A stretch of 64,000 bases of DNA from Bradyrhizobium sp. AUGA SZCCT0283 (GTDB taxonomy: Bacteria; Pseudomonadota; Alphaproteobacteria; Rhizobiales; Xanthobacteraceae), in the NCBI RefSeq assembly GCF_018130385.1, contig NZ_JAFCLU010000022.1, forward strand, positions 59,633 through 123,632. The letters are read 5' to 3'. Made by a program: the position numbers and the translations under genes. The notes beneath the pieces were generated by a model that saw only the letters and a list, made by a program, of their open reading frames with translations, was not told the origin of the DNA and searched no databases. Shown piece after piece: positions 56,220-63,389 of this stretch; the first letter of the stretch is position 1; each line of letters starts with the position of its first letter.

Positions 56220-58508
56220 CTACTGCCTAGCCATCTCCGCGGCACCCACCCCCTCGCCGTCCAGCTTCTGGTCGTCATGCATGTCGACCGTCACCTTCAG
56301 CAATCGGCCGGTGAATTCGAACGGCGCCTCGTAGTGCGAGACCGGACTGGAACGGTCGCGGCCGATGTCGAGGCCGGACCAGGAGATGAAATTGTTGAAG
56401 TCGAGCTGGGTCTGGATCGCGCCTGCCGCCTCGCCATCGATCAGAAGCGTATAGGCGGTCACGCCGGTGCGAGAGCCCTTGGCCGGCGGCTCTTTGCGCA
56501 CCAGGCGCTCGACATGGACGCCGAGCCGATGCGCGCCCGGCAGCACCTTGCGGTTCGAGGTCACGATCTCATGGCCGCCGCCGATATTGAGATCGTGCAC
56601 CAAGAAGCCGTCCTTGATGTAGAGGCTGTAGCCTGAGGTCGCATCGCCGTGGGCGATCAGCACGCCCTCGGCGCCCTCCTCGGCAATCTCCACATGGGCT
56701 TCGATGGTGTAGCTGCGGCTACGGACATCGGGAGCGACGTCGGTCGGCACGTGTCCCATGCCGGCGTGAAAGGTGAACTTGTTGCGTGCGCCATGGAAGC
56801 GCGCGGCGTTTTCCGCAAAGCGCGGGCCGAAGCGGTCGTCGAGCGGCAGCACGTTGTGCTTCTCGGCCTCGCTCCACCACAGCTTGATCATCGCTTCAAG
56901 CCGCTCGGGCTCCTGCGCCGCGAGATCGTCCGTTTCCGAAAAATCCTGCGCCAGGTGAAACAGCTCCCATTTGTCGTTCTCGAACGGCGTGCCCGAGGGA
57001 TGGAAGGAAACCGCCTTCCAGCCGTCCTGCCAGATCCCGCGATGCCCGAACATTTCAAAGTATTGCGGCTGACATTTTGACGGCGCGGATGGATCGGCAA
57101 TCGAGCGCGCAAAGCTCTCGCCTTCGAGCGGCATCTGGGCGACGCCGCCAATTTCGGCCGGCGGCGCGATGCCGATCAGGTCGAGCAAGGTCGGCGTCAG
57201 ATCGCAGGCATGGACGAATTGATGGCGCACCTCGCCTTTGACGGCGATTTTCTTCGGCCAGGTCATGACGAAGGGATCGCGGATGCCGCCGCCATGGGTG
57301 TTCTGCTTGTAGCGGCGCAGCGGCGTGTTCGAGGCCATCGCCCAGCCGTGCGGAAAGTTGCTGTGCGAATCCGGTCCGCCGATATCGTCGATCCGGCGCA
57401 GCTTTTCCGCGATCGGTTCGGGACGGAAATTATATGGCCCCATCGCATTGACGAAGCCCCACGGTCCACCCTCCTGGCTGGCGCCATTATCAGACAAAAC
57501 CAGGATCAGCGTGTTGTCGCGGATGCCGGCCGTATCGAGAAACGCGACCAGCCGCGCCAGATGCTGGTCGGCGTGATCGAGCATGCCGGCGAAGGCCGCC
57601 TGCAGGCGCGTGAAGACGCGCCTTTCGTCGCCGCTATGCTCTTCCCATGCCTTCACGCCGTCATTGCGTGCGGGCAATCGGGTTTCCTGCGGCACGATCC
57701 CCATCGCCTTCTGCCGCGCCATCCGCTGCTCGCGCTCGACGTCCCAGCCATGGGCGAACTTGGCGTCATAGCTCTTGATGATATCGATCGGCGCCTGGTG
57801 CGGCGCGTGGCAGGCGCCGAGCGCGACCCAGGTCAGCCAGGGAATGTCGGGCCGGTCGGCGGTGTGTTCGGCGATGAAGCGGATCGACTGGTCGATCAGG
57901 TCGGACGTCAGGTGATAGCCGTCCGCGAACGTTCCGGGAGCATCGATGTGCGTGTTGTCCGAGACAAGCTCCGGCGCGAACTGATCGGTTTCGGCGTCGA
58001 GGAAGCCATAGAAGCGATCAAAGCCGCGGCCGAGCGGCCAGCCGTCGAACGGTCCGGTGGCGCCGCTTTCGGTCAAAGGCGTGACGTGCCATTTGCCGAC
58101 CATGTAATTGCGATAACCGTGCGGCCGCAGCATCTCCGCCAGCGTGCCCGCCTCGCGTGCAATCTTGCCGCGATATCCAGGGTAGCCGCTATCGAAATTG
58201 GCGAGGCAGCCGACGCCGACCGAATGATGGTTGCGCCCGGTGAGCAGCGCCGCGCGCGTCGTCGAACACATCGCCGTGGTGTGGAAGCCCGAATAGCGCA
58301 GGCCTTCGGCGGCGAGCTTGTCGATGGTCGGCGTTTTGATGGCCGAGCCGTAGCAGCCGAAATCGGAGAATCCCACATCGTCGAACAGCACGACCAGAAT
58401 GTTCGGCGCGCCTTCCGGCGGCTTCGGCGCAGAGGGCCACCACGGCTTCGATCCCGCCACCGTCTTGCCGATCGTGCCGCCGAACGGTTTTGCGCTGCCT
58501 GCCGCCAT
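56220..58508 (-). CDS. Large arylsulfatase-type sulfatase
   Basis: A 762-aa sulfatase of the alkaline-phosphatase superfamily. The metal-binding start is NILVVLFDDVGFSDFGCYG and the formylglycine site is CSTTRAALLTGRN (Cys81 to Arg85, Thr where the canonical CxPxR has Pro). Later metal ligands (LILVLSDNGASQEG) and the active-site GKWHVTPLTESG are present. The last 200 residues (AHVEIAEEGAEGVLIAHGDATSGYSLY...) form a lectin-like/beta-sandwich tail, making it longer than common 540-aa AtsA. I start at 58508, after GGGAGGAAAGC. No signal peptide is seen, so it may be cytoplasmic. It requires a formylglycine-generating enzyme from elsewhere. Confidence 0.9.
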   Translation of the reverse strand: MAAGSAKPFGGTIGKTVAGSKPWWPSAPKPPEGAPNILVVLFDDVGFSDFGCYGSAIKTPTIDKLAAEGLRYSGFHTTAMCSTTRAALLTGRNHHSVGVGCLANFDSGYPGYRGKIAREAGTLAEMLRPHGYRNYMVGKWHVTPLTESGATGPFDGWPLGRGFDRFYGFLDAETDQFAPELVSDNTHIDAPGTFADGYHLTSDLIDQSIRFIAEHTADRPDIPWLTWVALGACHAPHQAPIDIIKSYDAKFAHGWDVEREQRMARQKAMGIVPQETRLPARNDGVKAWEEHSGDERRVFTRLQAAFAGMLDHADQHLARLVAFLDTAGIRDNTLILVLSDNGASQEGGPWGFVNAMGPYNFRPEPIAEKLRRIDDIGGPDSHSNFPHGWAMASNTPLRRYKQNTHGGGIRDPFVMTWPKKIAVKGEVRHQFVHACDLTPTLLDLIGIAPPAEIGGVAQMPLEGESFARSIADPSAPSKCQPQYFEMFGHRGIWQDGWKAVSFHPSGTPFENDKWELFHLAQDFSETDDLAAQEPERLEAMIKLWWSEAEKHNVLPLDDRFGPRFAENAARFHGARNKFTFHAGMGHVPTDVAPDVRSRSYTIEAHVEIAEEGAEGVLIAHGDATSGYSLYIKDGFLVHDLNIGGGHEIVTSNRKVLPGAHRLGVHVERLVRKEPPAKGSRTGVTAYTLLIDGEAAGAIQTQLDFNNFISWSGLDIGRDRSSPVSHYEAPFEFTGRLLKVTVDMHDDQKLDGEGVGAAEMARQ

Positions 58509-58600
58509 GCTTTCCTCCCATTTTTTGGATGCGACCCGCGGTTGATCCGCCGGTTCGCCGGGGGCCACGGCAACGCGCGGCCTGCGCATTGCCAAAAACC

Positions 58601-58626
58601 ATAATCCAAATTATCATTATGATTAT
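58601..58626. promoter_or_regulatory. Inverted repeat between sulfatase and TetR genes
   Basis: ATAATC-N14-GATTAT, with an inner ATCAT-T-ATGAT, is the only strong dyad in the divergent promoter 58509-58650. It starts 93 bases before the sulfatase ATG and ends 25 before the TetR ATG, so it is a good TetR operator candidate. Confidence 0.6.
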
Positions 58627-58650
58627 TTCAAACGGAGACGCAAGTTCCGG

Positions 58651-59355
58651 ATGCAGCAATCGGCCGAACTCGACCTCCCCGGCGTGACCCCGTCGCGGCA
58701 GAAGCGCAGCCGCGAAACCACGGCCGCCCTGCTCCAGGCTGGCGCGGAGATGCTGCGGACGCACAGCCTCGCGGAATTGTCGATCGAGGCGCTGTGCCGG
58801 CAGGTCGGCGCCACCGTCGGCGCCTTCTACAGCCGGTTCGAGAGCAAGGACGCCTATTTCAATGCCCTGATGGCGCTTGCGGCGCGTGACGGCGAAAGCC
58901 GGCTGTCGCGGATGAAGGAAGACAAGCGGCTGGCCGACGCGGGTCTAGCCGAGCTCAGCCGCCTCCTCGTCCGCGGCACCACCGGCTGGATACGAAACCA
59001 TGAGGGCGTGCTGCGCGCAGCCCTTCAGCACGACGACACCAGGCCGGACCGATGGTCGACCTTCAAGGGGCTGGCGCGCGCCAACGTGGCGGACGCGACG
59101 CCCATCCTGCTCGGCGCCATGGGCCGGGGCAACAAGGCGGCCAAAACGCGCGCCATCGCCTTCGGCTTTCAGGTCGTGCTGGGAACGTTGGTCAACGCCA
59201 TCCTCAACGATCCCGGGCCGCTATCCATTCACGACCAGGAAATGGAAGAGCGGCTCGGCCATTGCCTGCTGCTGTTGCTGCAGGCGGAGATGGCGGCGCC
59301 GACAATTCGCCGTTCGCGCGGGCGCAAAAAACAGCTTCGTCGTTCGCAGGCTTGA
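58651..59355 (+). CDS. TetR-family regulator
   Basis: A 234-aa regulator. The helix-turn-helix is residues about 20-70 (RSRETTAALLQAGAEMLRTHSLAELSIEALCRQVGATVGAFYSRFESKDAYFNAL), with a helical ligand domain after it and a basic C-terminal tail. It is divergent from the sulfatase and presumably represses it from the dyad at 58601. The tail beyond residue 215 (RRSRGRKKQLRRSQA) is unusual but could be authentic. Confidence 0.88.
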   Translation: MQQSAELDLPGVTPSRQKRSRETTAALLQAGAEMLRTHSLAELSIEALCRQVGATVGAFYSRFESKDAYFNALMALAARDGESRLSRMKEDKRLADAGLAELSRLLVRGTTGWIRNHEGVLRAALQHDDTRPDRWSTFKGLARANVADATPILLGAMGRGNKAAKTRAIAFGFQVVLGTLVNAILNDPGPLSIHDQEMEERLGHCLLLLLQAEMAAPTIRRSRGRKKQLRRSQA

Positions 59356-59547
59356 CCCGGGAGCGCGGCAAATGCCGCCCGCAGCGACCCTGCAATTCGG
59401 CCCGAAAATGCCCCTCCTTCCGCGCTTGCCAAGGCCCGGACCGAGCGAGTAGAACGGCGCACCAGCGAAGGCGGTGATTTGAAAAAATCCCGCTCCAGCC
59501 GATTGCCCGGACATCCACCTAACATATTGATGTAACTGAGCAATTAT
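59356..59547. other. Intergenic, no gene seen
   Basis: About 190 bases after the TetR stop with no ORF, repeat or terminator that I can support. It marks the end of the conserved gene order and the start of the accessory segment. Confidence 0.4.
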
Positions 59548-59600
59548 TGGGGAATGGTGTAACGGTAGCACAACGGCTTTCGGCCTAGGCCGTTGAAATC
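59548..59600 (+). tRNA. tRNA-like remnant (5' half, tRNA-Gln-like)
   Basis: TGGGGAATGGTGTAACGGTAGCACA reads as the 5' acceptor strand and D-arm of a tRNA-Gln-type gene. After it, CAACGGCTT and AGGCCGTTG form an anticodon-like hairpin of nine pairs with a seven-base loop (TCGGCCT), but the loop lacks T33. The T-arm and the 3' strand TTCCCCA are missing. I read it as a broken tRNA, possibly an old island attachment site, not a working gene. The sequence 59601-59705 holds nothing else recognisable. Confidence 0.35.
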
Positions 59601-59705
59601 CCTCACGTAGTTTTGCACCCCCCTACATTTTGATCCGGCTATTTCCGGCCACTTCTGAGACGTTTGCAAAACTCTTCTCGTTGTCCTCGGCGTTGAGCAG
59701 GCTAG

Positions 59706-59921
59706 CCAGGCGTTGCCATCCAGCCTGCTAGTCTAGAATTACCGAATGGAAACTTCTCGAAGCGGTGGAAGCTGGTCGAGCGCGCCGACTCCTTCGAGGT
59801 TCAGGACTTGGCCAGCCGAACGCGAGCCTTTGTTTATTTCTCCGACGATCCGTGGCGCTGCGTCTTCTGTCCGGGCTCCGAGCCCCCGGACGAACGCAAA
59901 TCCGCGACCGCACGCCCGTGA
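59706..59921 (+). pseudogene. Remnant of a small hypothetical gene
   Basis: An open frame of 71 codons without a start codon reads LPNGNFSKRWKLVERADSFEVQDLASRTRAFVYFSDDPWR. This resembles small rhizobial proteins with a VERxESFEVxDAxGxxLAYVYF core, as I remember them. It then drifts into a stop, so its 3' end is altered. Bases 59922-59990 hold no recognised gene. Confidence 0.35.
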
Positions 59922-59990
59922 TCTTCACGGAGTCGGACACGCACGGGCCCACGCCGAATGTGGTGATGGCCGGCTTTATCGGCACGCCAT

Positions 59991-60534
59991 CCTGCGCGGC
60001 GTTAAGCTCGTCGTCTCGGACGCCCACGAAGGCATCAAGGCCACCGTCGCCAAGGTGCTCAACGCCAGTTGGCAGCGTTGCCGCGTGCACTTCATGCGCA
60101 ACGCGCTGGCGCATGCCGGCAAGAGCGGGCGACGCGTAGTCTCTGCCTTCATCGCCACCGCGTTTGCCCAGGATGATGCGGCGGCAGCCAGCGCCCAGTG
60201 GCGCCGGGTCGCCGATCAGCTCCGCCCCAAGCTGCCCAAGCTCGCTACCTTCCTGGACGAGGCCGAGACCGATGTGCTCGCTTACATGACGTTCCCGCCC
60301 CAGCATCGCACCAAGCTGCACTCGACCAACCCGATCGAGCGCCTCAACGGCGCGATCAAGCGGCGGACCGAGGTGGTCGGCATCTTCCCCAACGAGGACG
60401 CCATCGTCCGCCTCATCGGCGCGATCCTGCTCGAACAGAACGATGAATGGGCGGTCCAGCGCGCCCGGACGCTGGAAACCATCGCGCCGTTGAGCGATGA
60501 TCCAATCGTCAGCCTTCCGGCTATCGCCAGCTGA
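59991..60534 (+). pseudogene. IS256/Mutator transposase, C-terminal 180 residues
   Basis: The frame LRGVKLVVSDAHEGIKATVAKVLNASWQRCRVHFMRN...TFPPQHRTKLHSTNPIERLNGAIKRRTEVVGIFPNEDAIVRLIGAILLEQNDEWAVQRAR is the C-terminal half of an IS256-family transposase. It keeps the second catalytic Asp (SDAHEG) and the Glu region (NPIERLN), but the N-terminal DNA-binding half and first Asp are gone. The open frame back to 59746 is not transposase. Confidence 0.88.
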
Positions 60535-60601
60535 CCAACCCGGCTCTTGCCGGCGAACGCGGTGACCCGCCGCCAGTTACACCACGCCTGGGGACACGAT
60601 C
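59991..60601 (+). mobile_element. IS256-family element, right-end fragment
   Basis: 611 bases that recur, inverted, at 63390-64000. The outer end is GGGGACACGATC at 60590-60601, after which the two flanks diverge, so this is the true IS end. The left boundary is a truncation, because unrelated sequence precedes 59991. Confidence 0.85.
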
Positions 60602-60647
60602 TGGCCAGGTCGGATTCCTTTTTATTTCGAATGACGTGAAATCGGAC

Positions 60648-60855
60648 CTAGCCTGTGGGGGCGCAGATTTTTTGAGAAGGTCGCGCAACGGACGTACGAG
60701 GCAGATCTGCAAACTCAGAGGAATGGTAGTCCCAGCCTTCGGGCGTGGTGGTATAGATGTCGTAACAGCCGGTTCGCGACATCTCTGGCCTCAGAGGTTT
60801 TCCTGCGGTAGAGCAGTTCGCCGTCCTTGCACCGCGCTTTGATTGAAAAGCTCAT
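60648..60855 (-). pseudogene. Frameshifted small conserved gene
   Basis: Read from ATG 60855 (with AAGGAGAA just before it) the protein begins MSFSIKARCKDGELLYRRKTSEARDVANRL. A +1 shift near 60765 restores a sensible C-terminus, GCYDIYTTTPEGWDYHSSEF then ADLPRTSVARPSQK, ending at 60648. Without the shift translation stops 16 codons later. The N- and C-terminal parts match one typical rhizobial small-protein pattern, so this is a gene with a frameshift, about 68 aa if intact. Its start overlaps the stop of the 52-aa gene upstream (ATGA). Confidence 0.5.
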
Positions 60856-61010
60856 TTCTCCTTCTTTTTCTTGTTCTTCTTGATGATTTCGGCTTGGCTC
60901 AAGGCCTGTGCCAGCGATTTCATTTGGTCGGCGACAAAGGTGTCAGCCGTGTTTGCTGCGACGCGCTCTGCGGTGGCTGCCTGCCGTCGAATTGCCTTGG
61001 CCATCTTCAT
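60852..61010 (-). CDS. 52-aa basic helical protein
   Basis: MKMAKAIRRQAATAERVAAN, then TADTFVADQMKSLAQALSQA, ending in a lysine run (KKNKKKKEK). It looks like a compact helical, strongly basic protein of a kind frequent as ORFans in Bradyrhizobium islands. Its stop overlaps the start of the frameshifted gene downstream, indicating a two-gene unit. It has no clear ribosome site at ATG 61010; a second ATG is two codons in. Confidence 0.5.
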   Translation of the reverse strand: MKMAKAIRRQAATAERVAANTADTFVADQMKSLAQALSQAEIIKKNKKKKEK

Positions 61011-61287
61011 GGAGGGGCAATTTCTAGCCCGCCCATGGTTCCTCGATCGTCAATCCAGACCGTTTTCATTGTTCAGCTTCCGCATCCCCAATGCGTATCT
61101 TGCGCGTTGAATCAAGCGTCCGTTCCACGTTTCGGTTTAATGCTCTCAGCGGGCCAATGCGCGCCATCATGGTCGGGCCGTTGAACTCGACGGTCAGGAG
61201 TAGACTTCAACCGCGGCCTGCCAATCTTCGAGCACCTGCTCGGCCTCGGGGACCTTCTGGATGTTCGCCGGCGTGCTGGCGCGTACT

Positions 61288-61404
61288 ATGAACACCCCTG
61301 ATCAGGACATCGTATTGACGGCCATCGAGGATGCCAGGCGCATCCTTGGGGAAGACATTGCACTCGCCCCCGCCACGCAAAGGAACGGGCACCATTCTCG
61401 ATAG
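61288..61404 (+). pseudogene. Broken small gene (MNTPDQDIVLTAIEDARRIL)
   Basis: The first 22 codons, MNTPDQDIVLTAIEDARRILGE, look like a normal small rhizobial protein. After that the reading wanders (DIALAPATQRNGHHSR) to a stop at 61404. In the other frames, GTILDR (near 61392) and MRFVHALDRMKGA (near 61410) resemble the lost continuation. Several frameshifts are therefore likely. Confidence 0.4.
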
Positions 61405-61891
61405 AGATGAGGTTTGTCCACGCCCTCGATCGAATGAAAGGCGCCAGACCCTCCACCTTGTGGAAATGGCCCACCCGGTGTCTGCAAGGCGGCCCGACGC
61501 AATCGTTCCTGTAGCTGGGTGTGATTCTTGGCAGAATTGCGCGCCTTGCCTCGCTATCTCCAGGATGCCATCGCGATCTTGCGCGACGGCAACGAACCCT
61601 CTCTTTTCGAGCCAGCGAAGTCCAAGCGCCAATTGCCTCAGGTCGTTTCCAGCGTGGCCGACTGGAAGCTTCGGGCTCGCCTCAAGACGTCTGCGGCTTG
61701 CCGTCTAATCGGCGACTCTGCTGTCTTTGATTGCTGCTGACGCATCGCGACTCCACCCACACTAGGCCAATTAAAATCCCGCGCCGCTCCCCAGTCTATC
61801 CGGCATCAGCTCAACCGGCCGGCACTGCCACTCGGTTCATTAGCCAGATGGCATATTCAGACGGGAGGGTAATCTTGGCAGAATTGGGCGC
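61405..61891. other. Decayed stretch without a certain gene
   Basis: No complete gene is visible. On the minus strand, about 61500-61697, a start-less frame reads PKLPVGHAGNDLRQLALGLR then WLEKRGFVAVAQDRDGILEI, which looks like a piece of a winged-helix or similar small protein. On the plus strand a TTG-started frame (61528-61740) covers the same DNA in antisense and is less protein-like. The motif TCTTGGCAGAATTG occurs twice, near 61523 and 61873. Confidence 0.3.
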
Positions 61892-62143
61892 ATGCCAGAC
61901 GAGAAGTTTACCTTTGGAGAGATGCGGGAGTTGGGTGCCTCAGGCGTCGTCGTGTTCTGCAGCGACTATCGCTGCGCTCATTCCGTGAAGCTCTCAACCG
62001 ATTGCTGGCCAGACCATCTACGGCTGTCGGATATCGAAAGTCTGTTCGTCTGCCAGGTTTGCGGCAACCGCGGTGCTGACGTTCGGCCGGACTTTAGTGG
62101 TTTGGGAAGAAAGGCCGTCCCCGAGCAACCAAGGACGGCCTAA
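61892..62143 (+). CDS. Small zinc-finger-like conserved hypothetical
   Basis: An 83-aa protein: MPDEKFTFGEMRELGASGVV, then VFCSDYRCAHSVKLSTDCWP, then SLFVCQVCGNRGADVRPDFS. The CSDYRC and CQVCG pairs and the ending GADVRPDF are the signature of a small family very common in Bradyrhizobium and relatives. A four-cysteine zinc site is likely. The function is unknown. It is one of the few genes of this segment that look intact. Confidence 0.65.
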   Translation: MPDEKFTFGEMRELGASGVVVFCSDYRCAHSVKLSTDCWPDHLRLSDIESLFVCQVCGNRGADVRPDFSGLGRKAVPEQPRTA

Positions 62144-62289
62144 GAGGCCGCAACTGGCCAATCCGGTGTCGCAAAAGACGGCCCGCGAGCAAGCAGGAAT
62201 CGTTCGCTCGGCTAGCCAAGCACCTCGCGACCTTGGCGTCAGAAGTAAAACGCGCGATTGCGGAAAACACCAGCAAGGAACAAGGTTGA
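62097..62289 (+). pseudogene. Start-less remnant, KRRPASKQESFARLAKHLAT
   Basis: A frame overlapping the 3' end of the zinc-finger-like gene has no start codon but ends in KRRPASKQESFARLAKHLAT followed by LASEVKRAIAENTSKEQG and a stop at 62287. The ending is well-formed helical protein, so the 5' part was probably lost or shifted. Confidence 0.3.
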
Positions 62290-62429
62290 GACGCATTCGC
62301 CGGTCTTTGCCACTTTTTCCCGTAGTAATACGGAGAAGACCAGAACCAGCTTGTGAATCCGGATCAAGAGAACTTCAATCTTGATCAGGGGCAAATTTCA
62401 TATCAGCGCGTAGTTCTCAAGACCCCAGC

Positions 62430-62467
62430 AAAACCCCGCTCGGCGGTACCTAGCGGGGTTTTATTTT
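62430..62467 (+). terminator. Terminator-like hairpin
   Basis: AAAACCCCGCT and AGCGGGGTTTT form a perfect 11-bp stem with an 11-base loop, followed by ATTTT. It lies only nine bases before the ATG at 62476, so it either ends an upstream transcript, perhaps a small RNA starting near 62300, or acts as an attenuator. Confidence 0.75.
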
Positions 62468-62475
62468 GGCGTCCC

Positions 62476-62739
62476 ATGGCGTGGTTCAAGCGGTTCTACG
62501 ATCCGATTATCCTGCCGGACGGGCGCAAGCTGCTGACTTATCGCGACGCCGCCGAATACATCACTGCGCTGCCGAAAGCCGAGCGCGATGCCGCCGACTG
62601 GCAAGTCGCTATGGAAACGCTGTTGCTAGCTGCCGAACGTGACGGGCCGGAAATGCTGGCGCGGATCGCGGTCAAGCGGGCGCTGAACCGTCGAGCGGAG
62701 CGGCCGTTTCCTCCGCCTACGAAGCCTGCGAAAGCCTAG
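62476..62739 (+). CDS. 87-aa conserved hypothetical
   Basis: MAWFKRFYDPIILPDGRKLL, then TYRDAAEYITALPKAERDAA, then a helical tail rich in Arg and Pro. The pattern (DPIxLPDGRxLxTLRDAAxYIxxLPKAE) is familiar from small Bradyrhizobium proteins of unknown function. ATG 62476 is chosen because the 41 codons upstream in frame cross the terminator hairpin. No ribosome site is evident, perhaps because the hairpin occupies that place. Confidence 0.6.
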   Translation: MAWFKRFYDPIILPDGRKLLTYRDAAEYITALPKAERDAADWQVAMETLLLAAERDGPEMLARIAVKRALNRRAERPFPPPTKPAKA

Positions 62740-62745
62740 ACACGG

Positions 62746-63051
62746 TCACCTTGTAGACGACAGCTCTTGTCGCAACAGACGTTCCCATTCTCCGCCGCGA
62801 TAAGCCAAGATCAACGGCATCGTGCCGTCCGTCCATATGACGTCAAGAACCCGAAAGCTTTTGAGGTGGCCATGCCGCCAGACATTGAGACCGTTGGGCC
62901 GTTCCTGCTTGGCAGGGATAAACTCAATCGAAACTTGCTCGACCTGATGGATCAGCATTTCCACACCATCGCGGCTCTTGCTGGCGGTGCCCTTGGCCTT
63001 CACCAAATCGAGCGCCAGCTTGAACGCAGCAAGTGATTCCCTGTCCCACAT
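62746..63051 (-). CDS. 101-aa hypothetical protein
   Basis: MWDRESLAAFKLALDLVKAK, then EMLIHQVEQVSIEFIPAKQE and LNVWRHGHLKSFRVLDVIWT. The composition is balanced and the frame convergent with the 87-aa gene, so it is probably real. There is no recognisable domain. The start has no strong ribosome site. The stretch 63052-63165 before it shows no other gene. Confidence 0.5.
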   Translation of the reverse strand: MWDRESLAAFKLALDLVKAKGTASKSRDGVEMLIHQVEQVSIEFIPAKQERPNGLNVWRHGHLKSFRVLDVIWTDGTMPLILAYRGGEWERLLRQELSSTR

Positions 63052-63165
63052 GGCTGATTAAGTGTGGGAAAAAGCGGCAACTTCAAGGTTTTGGCGGGCG
63101 CCCAAGGAGCAGTGCATCGCCTCATGTTGGGGGCGGAAAGGCTGGGTACCGATTTAGGATGCTCT

Positions 63166-63389
63166 TCAGGGAGATTCCACATTCGTCGGGCCTACGTCGG
63201 GCGCGTCTGGCGTCTGATCGCATCGCTCGGTAATCTCGGCGGCTTTCTCGATCAGTGCAGCCGAGACCTTTGGGTCTGAGACCGTCTTAGCAAATTTGAG
63301 AAGCAGCGCTGCTTGTTTAGAACCTCCCTGCCAACCGCCACAACTACACTCCCCAAATATCAGGCACGCCCGGCCTGAGGGTCGTTCCG
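63166..63389 (-). pseudogene. Small gene cut by the IS256 end
   Basis: The C-terminal part, KQAALLLKFAKTVSDPKVSA then ALIEKAAEITERCDQ, is typical of small rhizobial proteins with a KxVSDPxVxAxLxEKAAE core. Upstream it runs without a start codon directly into the IS256 end at 63390. The IS therefore probably removed its 5' end. Confidence 0.4.

Noticed and set aside
59746..59990. N-terminal 82 codons of the frame that runs into the IS256 fragment.
   Set aside because: The translation is unlike any transposase N-terminus; the real homology begins at LRGVKLVV (59992), so this is a fusion by chance across a truncation point.
60602..63389. Possible composite transposon carrying a functional cargo such as resistance or a toxin-antitoxin pair.
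   Set aside because: None of the small frames shows a toxin, antitoxin, resistance or regulatory motif that I can support, and the left IS copy is truncated.
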